64,000 nt of DNA from Dethiobacter sp. (GTDB taxonomy: Bacteria; Bacillota; Dethiobacteria; Dethiobacterales; Dethiobacteraceae). Shown piece by piece: positions 52,668-60,068 of the stretch (positions are counted from its first letter, which is position 1; each line of letters begins with the position of its first letter). A program made the position numbers and the translations under genes. A model generated the notes under the pieces. That model was not told the origin of the DNA. It made no database searches and was given only the letters and a program-made list of their open reading frames with translations. The stretch lies in contig DYEY01000074.1 in assembly GCA_020725465.1 (NCBI GenBank), positions 58,842-122,841 of the forward strand. Direction: 5' to 3'.

Positions 52668-53873
52668 ATGAGCGTAAGAATTATCGTTGAAGAATGCATG
52701 GGTTGTGAGAGCTGTATAGACGCCTGCCCGTTCCCCGGTGCCATAGTGATGGAGGACGGCGTGGCGGTGCTTACTGACAAGTGTACCGGCTGCGGCGCCT
52801 GCGCCGATTCCTGCCCCACCGAGGCTATCGAGGTCATCAAGCAGGAAGACAAGGGAGCCATGGACATCAGCGCCTATAAAGGTGTTTGGGTGTTTATCGA
52901 GCAACGGGACGGCCATATCGCCAATGTGGCGCTGGAGCTGCTCAGTGAGGGCCGGAAACTGGCCAATGTATTGGGCGTGGAGCTGGCGGGAGTGCTGCTT
53001 GGCCACGGAGTGGAGGATCTTTGCAAGACCTGCTTTGCCTACGGCGCCGACAAAGTTTATCTGGTGGACGGCCCGGTTTTTAAAGACTACCGTACCGACC
53101 CCTACACCGACGCCATCGTGGAGCTGATAAACAAGTACAAGCCGGAGATTGTAATCTTTGGCGCCACCAATAACGGCCGCGACTTTGCTGCAAGGATTGC
53201 GGTGAGGATCAACACCGGCCTTACCGCCGACTGCACCGAGCTGACCATTGACCCGGAGACCAAACTGCTGATGCAGACCCGTCCCGCTTTCGGCGGCAAT
53301 ATCATGGCCACCATTCTCTGCCCGAACCGGCGGCCGCAGATGGCCACGGTCAGGCCCAAAGTGATGAAAAAGGCCGAACCCGATTTCAGTCGCACGGGTG
53401 AGATTATCCGTTTTGAGAGCGATGCCAAAGAGGAGGACGTCTCCACCAAGATCCTGGAGATCGTCGAGCACGCCACCAAGACCATCAACCTGGCCGAGGC
53501 CGACATTATAGTTTCCGGTGGCCGCGGTATCGGCGGGCCGGAAAACTACTACCTGATTGAGGAGTTGGCCGAGGTGCTGGGCGGTGCCGCCGGCGCTTCC
53601 CGCGCCGCGGTGGATGCCGGCTGGGTGCCCCATTACCGTCAGGTGGGCCAGACCGGCAAGACGGTAGCACCCAAGCTGTATGTGGCCTGCGGTATTTCCG
53701 GTGCCATCCAGCACCTGGCCGGGATGCAGACCTCCGATGTAATTGTGGCTATCAACAAGGATCCGGAGGCGCCTATTTTCAAGGTGGCCACCTACGGAAT
53801 CGTGGGTGACCTGCACAAAGTGGTGCCGCTGCTGACCAAAAAGTTCAGGGAGATGAAAGAGGCCGAAAAGTAA
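52668..53873 (+). CDS. etfA: Electron transfer flavoprotein alpha subunit with N-terminal 2[4Fe-4S] ferredoxin
   Basis: A 401-residue fusion. Residues 5-60 form a ferredoxin with [12 protein letters not shown] and [12 protein letters not shown]. The EtfA part follows, with the FAD-binding C-terminal region ([48 protein letters not shown]). The ferredoxin would link the flavins to other iron-sulfur proteins or to the cytochromes. 13 nt after etfB. Confidence 0.93.
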   Translation: MSVRIIVEECMGCESCIDACPFPGAIVMEDGVAVLTDKCTGCGACADSCPTEAIEVIKQEDKGAMDISAYKGVWVFIEQRDGHIANVALELLSEGRKLANVLGVELAGVLLGHGVEDLCKTCFAYGADKVYLVDGPVFKDYRTDPYTDAIVELINKYKPEIVIFGATNNGRDFAARIAVRINTGLTADCTELTIDPETKLLMQTRPAFGGNIMATILCPNRRPQMATVRPKVMKKAEPDFSRTGEIIRFESDAKEEDVSTKILEIVEHATKTINLAEADIIVSGGRGIGGPENYYLIEELAEVLGGAAGASRAAVDAGWVPHYRQVGQTGKTVAPKLYVACGISGAIQHLAGMQTSDVIVAINKDPEAPIFKVATYGIVGDLHKVVPLLTKKFREMKEAEK

Positions 53874-53879
53874 CGGCTG

Positions 53880-53912
53880 CCGGGGGAAACAAAAGCGTTT
53901 CCCCCGGTTTTT
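53880..53912 (+). terminator. Terminator of etfBA
   Basis: A perfect 11-bp stem (53880-53890 with 53897-53907) followed by TTTTTATTTT. Confidence 0.85.
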
Positions 53913-53953
53913 ATTTTGTAGAAATCATACAGGTTTTTGCGCATGTGAAAAAA

Positions 53954-53977
53954 GGAATTAATCCATTCCCGCCGAAT
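53954..53977 (+). promoter_or_regulatory. GGAAT-N14-CGAAT element, copy 3
   Basis: GGAAT 53954-53958 and CGAAT 53973-53977, 14 nt apart, 43 nt before the TPR gene that heads the last cytochrome unit. Confidence 0.45.
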
Positions 53978-54019
53978 ATTAGCAATTAAGGAATCTTATG
54001 CCCATGCAGGAGGAAAGGG

Positions 54020-54637
54020 ATGCAGGCAGAAAGACGGGTTGATTCAGTTGCGGTGCTGGCGGTGGTGGCGGTCCTTTTGGTGGCCGCAGCCGTTGCCGCC
54101 GTTGCCTGTGAAGACTTCCTCTTCCCTCAGGCCATGGCTGTTAACGGACAAAAGGAGCTTATGCTTGCTATGGCCGATGCCGGGGCCAACCCGCATGACC
54201 CCGTTGCCCACCTTAACCTGGGGTATCTCCTGCTCAGGCATGGCAGGTACGAAGAGGCCCTGCAGGCTTTGGAGGAGGCGGAATCGCTGGAACCGGAACA
54301 CCCGGCGGTATTTTACAATATGGGGCTGGTCCTGTTTAAGCTGGGACGCCTCCAGGAGGCGGAGAACGCCCTGGTCCGGGCCTACCGGCTTTCCCGGCAC
54401 CCCGATCTGGTCTTTTTTGCCCTGGGGGACCTCATGATGCACCAAGGCAGGTACGACGAGGCTGTTGTTTACCTGGAGGAAGGTCTGCGCTGGCTGCCGG
54501 AGGCGGCGGATTTGCACCTCAGGCTGGCTGAGGCCCTGGAGGCCGTGGGCCAGGGCGAGAGGGCGCGGGAGCATTATGCCAGCGCGGTTTTATATGACCC
54601 GTCTTTGCTCCGGGTGGTACGCAAAAAGCTGCAGTAA
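54020..54637 (+). CDS. Membrane-anchored TPR protein
   Basis: A 205-residue protein with an N-terminal TM helix (SVAVLAVVAVLLVAAAVAAV) and about four TPR units (DPVAHLNLGYLLLRHGRYEE, HPAVFYNMGLVLFKLGRLQE, DLHLRLAEALEAVGQGERAR). ATG after AGGAGGAAA. Same position relative to NHL and hexaheme genes as the gene at 43617. Confidence 0.85.
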   Translation: MQAERRVDSVAVLAVVAVLLVAAAVAAVACEDFLFPQAMAVNGQKELMLAMADAGANPHDPVAHLNLGYLLLRHGRYEEALQALEEAESLEPEHPAVFYNMGLVLFKLGRLQEAENALVRAYRLSRHPDLVFFALGDLMMHQGRYDEAVVYLEEGLRWLPEAADLHLRLAEALEAVGQGERAREHYASAVLYDPSLLRVVRKKLQ

Positions 54638-54649
54638 GACGGAGGCAAG

Positions 54650-55642
54650 ATGAAGCTGAAAACATTTCTGAAAATTATCCTGGGTCTCGTTATCATTTTG
54701 GCTGCCGCTTTTTTTTACCTCTACCTGACCCGCAGCAAGCTTCTGTTTAACCTGCCGCTGTTGCCGAAGCGCCAGGCTGCACCGGTTTTTCTCTGTTCCT
54801 TTGGTGACATACCGGGGCCGGACCGGCTGAAAAGGCCCATGGCTCTCACCTTCGACGGCCTGGGAGCCCTGCATGTCAGCGATTTTGAGACGGGAGCGGT
54901 CAGGGTTTTCAGCAGGGAAGGGGAATACCTCTATTCCTACGGTAACACTGGAACGGAAGAGAACCGCCTGCAGGCGCCTTATGGTTTGGGGTACTACAAC
55001 GGCAGGATCTATGTGTCTGACAACCGGGCGCGGCGGGTGGCGGTATACAGCGAAAAAGGCGAATTCCTTCGGCTTTTTATGGAAAGCGGCAAAGGTGCGG
55101 CCGGGGTGTTCATCCCCACGGCACTGGCAGTTAACCCGCAAAACGGCGATATCTATATCGCTGACGTATACGGACACCGCGTACTGGTGGCAAACCAAAA
55201 AGGCGACCTGGTGTTTACGGTGGGTGGCGGCGGAGGCGGCAGGGGCGAGCTGAACTATCCAAACGGGGTGGCACTGGACGGTAAGGGTAATATTTACATA
55301 GCTGATTCCGGCAACGCGCGGGTCCAGGTTTTCAGCCCCGACGGTAAAAAAGTGGAGCGGGTTATCGGCGGCACCGGGGGGACAAAAGCCATGTCTGTTC
55401 CCCGCGGCCTGGTGGTGGATGAGCAGGGCTTTCTGTGGCTGGTCGACGTACTGTTGCACACGGTAAATGTTTACAGCGGCGGGTCGTGGTTGTTTGAGCT
55501 GGGCCGCCTCGGCACTGATGAGGGTGAACTTTATTTCCCCAACGGCCTGGCCATGGCTGGTGACGGCACTCTTTTTGTGGCCGAGAGGGGACACGGCAGG
55601 ATTTCGGTTTTTGGCTACAGGTTCAACATTACCAGGCAATAA
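54650..55642 (+). CDS. NHL-repeat beta-propeller protein
   Basis: A 330-residue protein with an N-terminal anchor (IILGLVIILAAAFFYLYL) and about six NHL repeats (GRIYVSDNRARRVAVYSEKG; GDIYIADVYGHRVLVANQKG; GNIYIADSGNARVQVFSPDG; GTLFVAERGHGRISVFGY). Counterpart of the protein at 44314. Ends close before the hexaheme gene. Confidence 0.87.
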   Translation: MKLKTFLKIILGLVIILAAAFFYLYLTRSKLLFNLPLLPKRQAAPVFLCSFGDIPGPDRLKRPMALTFDGLGALHVSDFETGAVRVFSREGEYLYSYGNTGTEENRLQAPYGLGYYNGRIYVSDNRARRVAVYSEKGEFLRLFMESGKGAAGVFIPTALAVNPQNGDIYIADVYGHRVLVANQKGDLVFTVGGGGGGRGELNYPNGVALDGKGNIYIADSGNARVQVFSPDGKKVERVIGGTGGTKAMSVPRGLVVDEQGFLWLVDVLLHTVNVYSGGSWLFELGRLGTDEGELYFPNGLAMAGDGTLFVAERGHGRISVFGYRFNITRQ

Positions 55643-55652
55643 GCGGAGGTGC

Positions 55653-56972
55653 ATTCTTGTTAAAAAAACAGTTGTAGTTTTTGTCATTCTTCTGTTCCTG
55701 GCCGGGTTTATCGCTTTTGTCTGTATATTGGCCTCCGCCCAGGATGTGCCGCGCCGGGTCGAGACAACTGTGGAAGCGATAACCGGTGACAACGATCACA
55801 GCCGGGTTACATTTTTCATCCGGGAAGACAATTTTAACGTGCAGCGGCTGGTGGTGACCAAGCTGCCGGATGGAGGCTTCCAGTACAGCTGGACCAATAC
55901 CGACGAGGCCGGCAACCCCATGGTTATGGTCAGGCAGACTGGCGGGCCATACGACGGTTACTGGCGGTACACCATCACCCAGGCCCGCAATTACCAGAAC
56001 TATATCTACCGGTTTGGCCGCAACGGGTCCTGGATGGAAGTACGGGCCTTCCCGCCCAACGAAAACGCTCACGCCAACTACCAGAAGAATACCGACACCT
56101 GTAAAAACTGCCACAGCACCCACTACGCCCTGACCTCCCGGCTTTTGAACCAAAAGCTGGTGTTGGAGCTGTGCCTGTCCTGCCACGACGGTTCGGGCAG
56201 CAAGTACAATGTTTTGGACGGGGAGGTTATTGTCCCCGGCGGCGCTGTGGTGAGCTCGCCGGCCGGGCCGTTTGGCAGCGCGGTGGCCACCTCGTACCAT
56301 AACGTCTTCCGCGAGGATACCGGCACGGTGCTGCTGGCGCCGGGGGGTACCAAGACGGGCCTCAGCTGTACAGACTGTCACAGCGCCCACGTCCTACAGG
56401 ACCAGACCAAGCCGGTCCGGGCTTCCGGTTTCCGCCTGCTGAAACACTACCTTTATGAGACGCCGGCCGGCGCCATGTACGACCAACCTCCGGTGGTAGC
56501 TTATTCCCATGTCACCGGCAGCAGTTATGAAACCGTATACGTCAGCGGCATGAACGAATTCTGCTCCCACTGCCACGAGCACTACAACTATGGCGCCAAC
56601 CCCAACCCCAGGCTACCTTCATACCCCACTCACACCCTGCGTACCGAAGGGGGCGACGGCATTTTAAAAAGCGGCCAGTACTACCGCCACCCCACGGGGA
56701 TAAACATTGCGGGCTGGCTGAAAGTGCCCGTCAGACTGCCGCTGGAGGAACGGGGCACGGGCGGGCGTTACATGACCTGCAAGACGTGCCACTACGCCCA
56801 TGGTACGGCGATTATCAGCGGCTATCATTACAGCGACCGGTTTGAGGTTGATAAGTACGCCGCGGACGGCAGGCCGCTGGACCGGAGCACTATGCTCAAG
56901 CGCACCGAAGGCATGGGGATATGCCTGGAGTGCCACCTGGATATCTGGCACAATACCGGTTACCGGCAATAA
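55653..56972 (+). CDS. Hexaheme cytochrome c with non-canonical or frameshifted start
   Basis: A secreted protein of about 440 residues. The signal peptide reads LVKKTVVVFVILLFLAGFIA ... ASAQ and six CXXCH motifs follow (DTCKNCH, ELCLSCH, LSCTDCH, EFCSHCH, MTCKTCH, GICLECH). The frame has no ATG, GTG or TTG at the right place. A strong GGAGGTG (55645-55651) is followed by TTG 55657, which is one base out of frame because of a run of seven A (55662-55668); eight would join it perfectly. Alternatively ATT 55653 is used. The coordinate given is the ATT. Confidence 0.8.
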   Translation: MLVKKTVVVFVILLFLAGFIAFVCILASAQDVPRRVETTVEAITGDNDHSRVTFFIREDNFNVQRLVVTKLPDGGFQYSWTNTDEAGNPMVMVRQTGGPYDGYWRYTITQARNYQNYIYRFGRNGSWMEVRAFPPNENAHANYQKNTDTCKNCHSTHYALTSRLLNQKLVLELCLSCHDGSGSKYNVLDGEVIVPGGAVVSSPAGPFGSAVATSYHNVFREDTGTVLLAPGGTKTGLSCTDCHSAHVLQDQTKPVRASGFRLLKHYLYETPAGAMYDQPPVVAYSHVTGSSYETVYVSGMNEFCSHCHEHYNYGANPNPRLPSYPTHTLRTEGGDGILKSGQYYRHPTGINIAGWLKVPVRLPLEERGTGGRYMTCKTCHYAHGTAIISGYHYSDRFEVDKYAADGRPLDRSTMLKRTEGMGICLECHLDIWHNTGYRQ

Positions 56973-56978
56973 AAACAG

Positions 56979-57003
56979 GCGCCCCGCCCGGGGCGCTTTG
57001 TTG
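56979..57003 (+). terminator. Terminator of the TPR-NHL-cytochrome unit
   Basis: A 7-bp GC stem (56979-56985 with 56990-56996) followed by TTTGTTGTT. Confidence 0.65.
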
Positions 57004-57032
57004 TTGGCAAACTTTTCATGCTCAGGTATAAT
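57004..57032 (+). promoter_or_regulatory. Sigma-A-type promoter
   Basis: TTGGCA (57004-57009), 17-nt spacer, TATAAT (57027-57032), upstream of the RseC-like gene. Confidence 0.65.
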
Positions 57033-57080
57033 GGACATATACCATGGCTGCCGGGAGATACTAGGCTTAGAGGTGATATC

Positions 57081-57539
57081 ATGGAACAGGTCGGGCAGGT
57101 GGTGGCGCTGGAGGGGGACATAGCCACCGTGGTGGTGCGCCGGCATGATGTATGTGGCAAATGCGGAGGCTGCGGCGCCATGCTGTCGGGGGGCGGCGAG
57201 AACTATGTTAAAGCCAGAAACATGGCGGGCGCCCACGTGGGGCAGAGTGTAAAAGTGGTTACTGATACCGGTAAAGTACTGAAAGCCTCTTTTGTGGTTT
57301 ACATCATCCCGATACTGGCTCTGCTGGCCGGAATCTGGCTGGGACAGCAGATGGGAGCGGCGCTTGGGCTGTTGGCCCGGGAGGAGCTGGTGGGTGTGGG
57401 AGTGGGTTTTATATTTTTGTTGTTGTCATACCTGGCCGTACGCGGTTACGACCGGCGGGTGGCGGAGGAAGGACCGCGGGTGGCAGTGGTAAAGATACTG
57501 GAAGAGAATACAAGAGGGCCGGAGGATGAATTATGCTGA
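57081..57539 (+). CDS. RseC/MucC-like SoxR-reducing system protein
   Basis: A 152-residue protein; ATG 57081 with GAGGTG 6 nt upstream. A small N-terminal domain with the cysteine motif CGKCGGCG is followed by two TM helices (FVVYIIPILALLAGIWLGQQ; VGVGVGFIFLLLSYLAV). RseC proteins help the Rsx/Rnf-type complex, but no rnf genes are in the window. Overlaps the next gene by 7 nt. Confidence 0.82.
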   Translation: MEQVGQVVALEGDIATVVVRRHDVCGKCGGCGAMLSGGGENYVKARNMAGAHVGQSVKVVTDTGKVLKASFVVYIIPILALLAGIWLGQQMGAALGLLAREELVGVGVGFIFLLLSYLAVRGYDRRVAEEGPRVAVVKILEENTRGPEDELC

Positions 57540-58102
57540 TTTTGGGATTGGCGGGCAGTCCCCGCCGGGGGGGAAATTCGGAGATTTTGTTGGACGAGGC
57601 GATGTGGGGTGCAAAAGAGGCGGGGGCTGAAACGGAAAAAATCGTCCTGTCGTCTCTGTGTGTCCAGCCCTGTATTAGCTGTGGCGCCTGTGAGAAAACA
57701 GGAGAGTGTGCCGTCAGGGATGACATGCAGGAGATTTATAGCCGGCTGGAGGCGGCCGGGGGTATTATACTGGCTTCACCCATATACTTCTATAGTGTTT
57801 CCGGCTTTGCCAAGGCGGTTATCGACCGGGCGCAGGCCATGTGGTCACGCCGGTATGTCTTAAAAGACCCGGAGGCTCCCAAGGGCAAAAAAGGTGCCTT
57901 TATCGGGGTGGGAGCTACCAGGGGAGAAAAAGTTTTTGAGGGCGCCTGCCTGACGGTGAAGTATTTTTACGACGCGGTGGGCGCCGGTTACGACCGGGAG
58001 CTGCTGGTCAAAGGTGTGGACGCCAAGGGCGCCATACGGGATTACCCGCAGTACCTGCGGCAGGCCCGTGAGCTGGGCCGCCTACTGGTGTCGGGGGACT
58101 GA
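57533..58102 (+). CDS. NADPH-dependent FMN reductase / flavodoxin-family protein
   Basis: A 189-residue protein of the iron-sulfur-flavoprotein-like family: MLILGLAGSPRRGGNSEILL binds FMN, and CVQPCISCGACEKTGECAVR follows with four to five Cys. ASPIYFYSVSGFAKAVIDRA is also typical. It reduces flavin or another acceptor with NAD(P)H; the Cys-rich loop may hold a cluster. Coupled to the RseC-like gene. Confidence 0.85.
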   Translation: MLILGLAGSPRRGGNSEILLDEAMWGAKEAGAETEKIVLSSLCVQPCISCGACEKTGECAVRDDMQEIYSRLEAAGGIILASPIYFYSVSGFAKAVIDRAQAMWSRRYVLKDPEAPKGKKGAFIGVGATRGEKVFEGACLTVKYFYDAVGAGYDRELLVKGVDAKGAIRDYPQYLRQARELGRLLVSGD

Positions 58103-58226
58103 TGGACACGGATGATGAGCCAGATTGAGCCTGTTAAACTCCGGTATCAGGTCCCTTGACATTGGGGAGTTTAAGCAGTACCTTTCAGGGCCGTCAGCAC
58201 CAAACCCGCAACAACATAAAAGAAGA

Positions 58227-58255
58227 AGGAGCGGTTGGTTAGCACCACCGCTCCT
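58227..58255 (-). terminator. Terminator of the Asp23/Gls24 gene
   Basis: The stem AGGAGCGGT/ACCGCTCCT (58227-58235 with 58247-58255) is followed on the minus strand by CTTCTTTTATG. The rest of 58103-58286 holds nothing recognisable. Confidence 0.6.
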
Positions 58256-58286
58256 GTCGTGCACAAGGCTGATTTTTTAAAAACGG

Positions 58287-58676
58287 CTATTCTTTTTCTT
58301 CCGCCGCCTTGGCCTGAAGTTCTTTTAACTCAACAATTCTGTCAACCACAATGTTGATTTGGGTCACATTGTAACCGGTAAGGTTTCTTACTGTTTCGGC
58401 CAGTTCCTTCCTTACCCTGGCTGCCGCTTCCGGAATATTAACGCCATAGATCACAGCCAACTTCAGTTCAAAACTGACATCACCCAGGTCCGCTTCTTCT
58501 TTTTCTGTTTTTTTCACGGATATCTGGGGGGAAAACCTTTCCAGCAAAATTTTGGACAACCCGGCAAGGGCTCCCTTTTTCTCTTTGGCCACAACATCTT
58601 CCACATTTTTAAGGGTGATTTCGGCAATGGCCTGAAAAACATTATCATTCACAGTGGTTCTGCCTGCTATCTGCAT
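58287..58676 (-). CDS. Asp23/Gls24-family envelope stress protein
   Basis: A 129-residue protein with the Asp23/Gls24 pattern: TVNDNVFQAIAEITLKNVED at the N-terminus and VRNLTGYNVTQINIVVDRIV at the end, here with a longer charged mid-part and a Glu/Lys tail. Members sit near the membrane and respond to cell-wall or alkaline stress. Single gene on the minus strand, with GGAGGTG upstream of the start. Confidence 0.87.
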   Translation of the reverse strand: MQIAGRTTVNDNVFQAIAEITLKNVEDVVAKEKKGALAGLSKILLERFSPQISVKKTEKEEADLGDVSFELKLAVIYGVNIPEAAARVRKELAETVRNLTGYNVTQINIVVDRIVELKELQAKAAEEKE

Positions 58677-58800
58677 TTTTTCACCTCCTGAGTAGAAAAT
58701 TCTTTTAAAATTTTAAAATCCCTTTTTTTTAAAAAAAGAATTTTGGGCATACCCCTTGTTCAAATCCAAATTGCGAAGCAAAGGAGCCAGTTGTTACCAA

Positions 58801-58830
58801 TTGACAAAGCGAGAATCACTATGATAGAAT
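58801..58830 (+). promoter_or_regulatory. Promoter of the lysine-biosynthesis operon
   Basis: TTGACA (58801-58806), 18-nt spacer, TAGAAT (58825-58830) with an extended TGA just before it. Transcription would begin about 25 nt ahead of the riboswitch P1 stem. Confidence 0.7.
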
Positions 58831-58863
58831 ACTGAAAAATATTAACGTGCCTCACCGCCGGGT

Positions 58864-59189
58864 GAGGTAGAGGAGCGGTTGTCAAGAGTAGCGCCCGGGA
58901 AGAGCGGTTCTGATGAACGGGCAGGAAAGGGGCCGCCGCCGAAGCCGGTGCTAAGCCCGCAAAGGCGCCGTGCTGGGGCGCCAGTTAATAACTGGCGGAC
59001 TGTCACCGGAAGGTGCCCGTCTTCCGGTGAAGCGCTATCTCATGGAGGGCGATGGGGGTTGAATGTTTCGCCGTACGCGGCTGGCAGCCAACCTGCCGGT
59101 CATTTTTGTTTTCTGTAAAGAAAAGCGGCTTTCCTCCTCTCATATACTGTGAAATGGGAAAACCATTTTGCAGGGGAGGAGCCGGAAAG
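58864..59189 (+). promoter_or_regulatory. Lysine riboswitch (L-box) with SD-sequestering platform
   Basis: The aptamer spans about 58864-59041. P1 pairs GAGGTAG (58864-58870) with CTATCTC (59035-59041). Conserved L-box blocks are present: AGGTAGAGGAGCG, AAGAGTA, AAAGGGGCCGCC with GCCGAAG, and GGACTGTCACCGG. Downstream, 59126-59139 (CGGCT ... CCTCCTC) can pair with 59173-59184, which holds the dapF Shine-Dalgarno GGAGGA. A small AAATGG/CCATTT hairpin (59152-59168) sits in the loop. This favours translational control by lysine. Confidence 0.85.
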
Positions 59190-60044
59190 ATGACCCAAGT
59201 GCGGTTTACCAAGATGCACGGCTTGGGCAATGACTTTGTGGTGGTGGAGGATTTTAACCTGGGGCTGAGCAACTATGAGAAGCTGGCCCTGTTTGTCTGT
59301 GACCGCCATTTCGGTGTGGGGGCCGACGGCCTGGTGCTGTTGCAGCCTTCAGAGAAAGCGCCGTTCCGGATGCGGATTTTCAATGCCGACGGCAGCGAGG
59401 CGGAAATGTGCGGCAACGCGCTGCGCTGCATCGGAAAGTACCTCTATGAGCGGGGGATGGCCCGGGAAACGGTCATTGACGTGGAGGTGCATTTGGCGGT
59501 GAAGACGCTCTGGCTGACGCTGGCAGGAAGCAGCGTGGTCTCGGTGGAAGTTGACATGGGAGAGCCTGTGCTGGAGAGTGACCTGGTTCCGGTGGCAGGA
59601 GAGCGTCGCCGCGTGGTGAGCGAAGACATCACCGCGGCCGGTAAGACTTTTGCCATGACAGCGGTTTCCCTGGGCAACCCGCACTGTGTGGTTTTCGTTG
59701 AAAACGTGGAGGCGGTACCTCTTTGGCAATGGGGTCCGGTCCTGGAGACGCACCCCGCCTTTCCCCGCAGGACCAACGTGGAGTTTGTCCAGGTGCTGTC
59801 CCCCGGCGAAGCGCGCTTTATAGTCTGGGAGCGGGGCGCCGGTCCTACCCTGGCCTGCGGTTCCGGCGCCTGCGCGGTGTTGGTGGCCGGTGTTTTAAAC
59901 AAAAAGCTAAAGCGGCGGGCCACTTTGCACCTTCCGGGCGGTTCCCTGCAGGTGGAGTGGCGTGGCGACAACCGGATTTACTTAAACGGCCCCGCAGTGG
60001 AAGTATTCCGGGGGGAACTGTTGTCCCTTCCGGATTTAATGTAA
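59190..60044 (+). CDS. dapF: Diaminopimelate epimerase
   Basis: A 284-residue enzyme converting LL- to meso-diaminopimelate. Catalytic Cys pair: AEMCGNALRC and LACGSGACAVL; N-terminal KMHGLGNDFVVV. ATG 59190 follows GGGGAGGAG. The frame extends upstream to 59052 but through the riboswitch platform and is rejected. First gene of dapF-dapL-asd-lysC. Confidence 0.95.
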   Translation: MTQVRFTKMHGLGNDFVVVEDFNLGLSNYEKLALFVCDRHFGVGADGLVLLQPSEKAPFRMRIFNADGSEAEMCGNALRCIGKYLYERGMARETVIDVEVHLAVKTLWLTLAGSSVVSVEVDMGEPVLESDLVPVAGERRRVVSEDITAAGKTFAMTAVSLGNPHCVVFVENVEAVPLWQWGPVLETHPAFPRRTNVEFVQVLSPGEARFIVWERGAGPTLACGSGACAVLVAGVLNKKLKRRATLHLPGGSLQVEWRGDNRIYLNGPAVEVFRGELLSLPDLM

Positions 60045-60068
60045 AACAGCTAAAGGAGAGTGAAAGCT

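Noticed and set aside
52410..53816. 468-residue minus-strand ORF opposite etfBA
   Set aside because: Antisense to two well-defined Etf genes; spans both and has no recognisable domain.
59052..59189. N-terminal extension of dapF
   Set aside because: It is translated from the riboswitch expression platform; the family start is at 59190 with a strong ribosome site.
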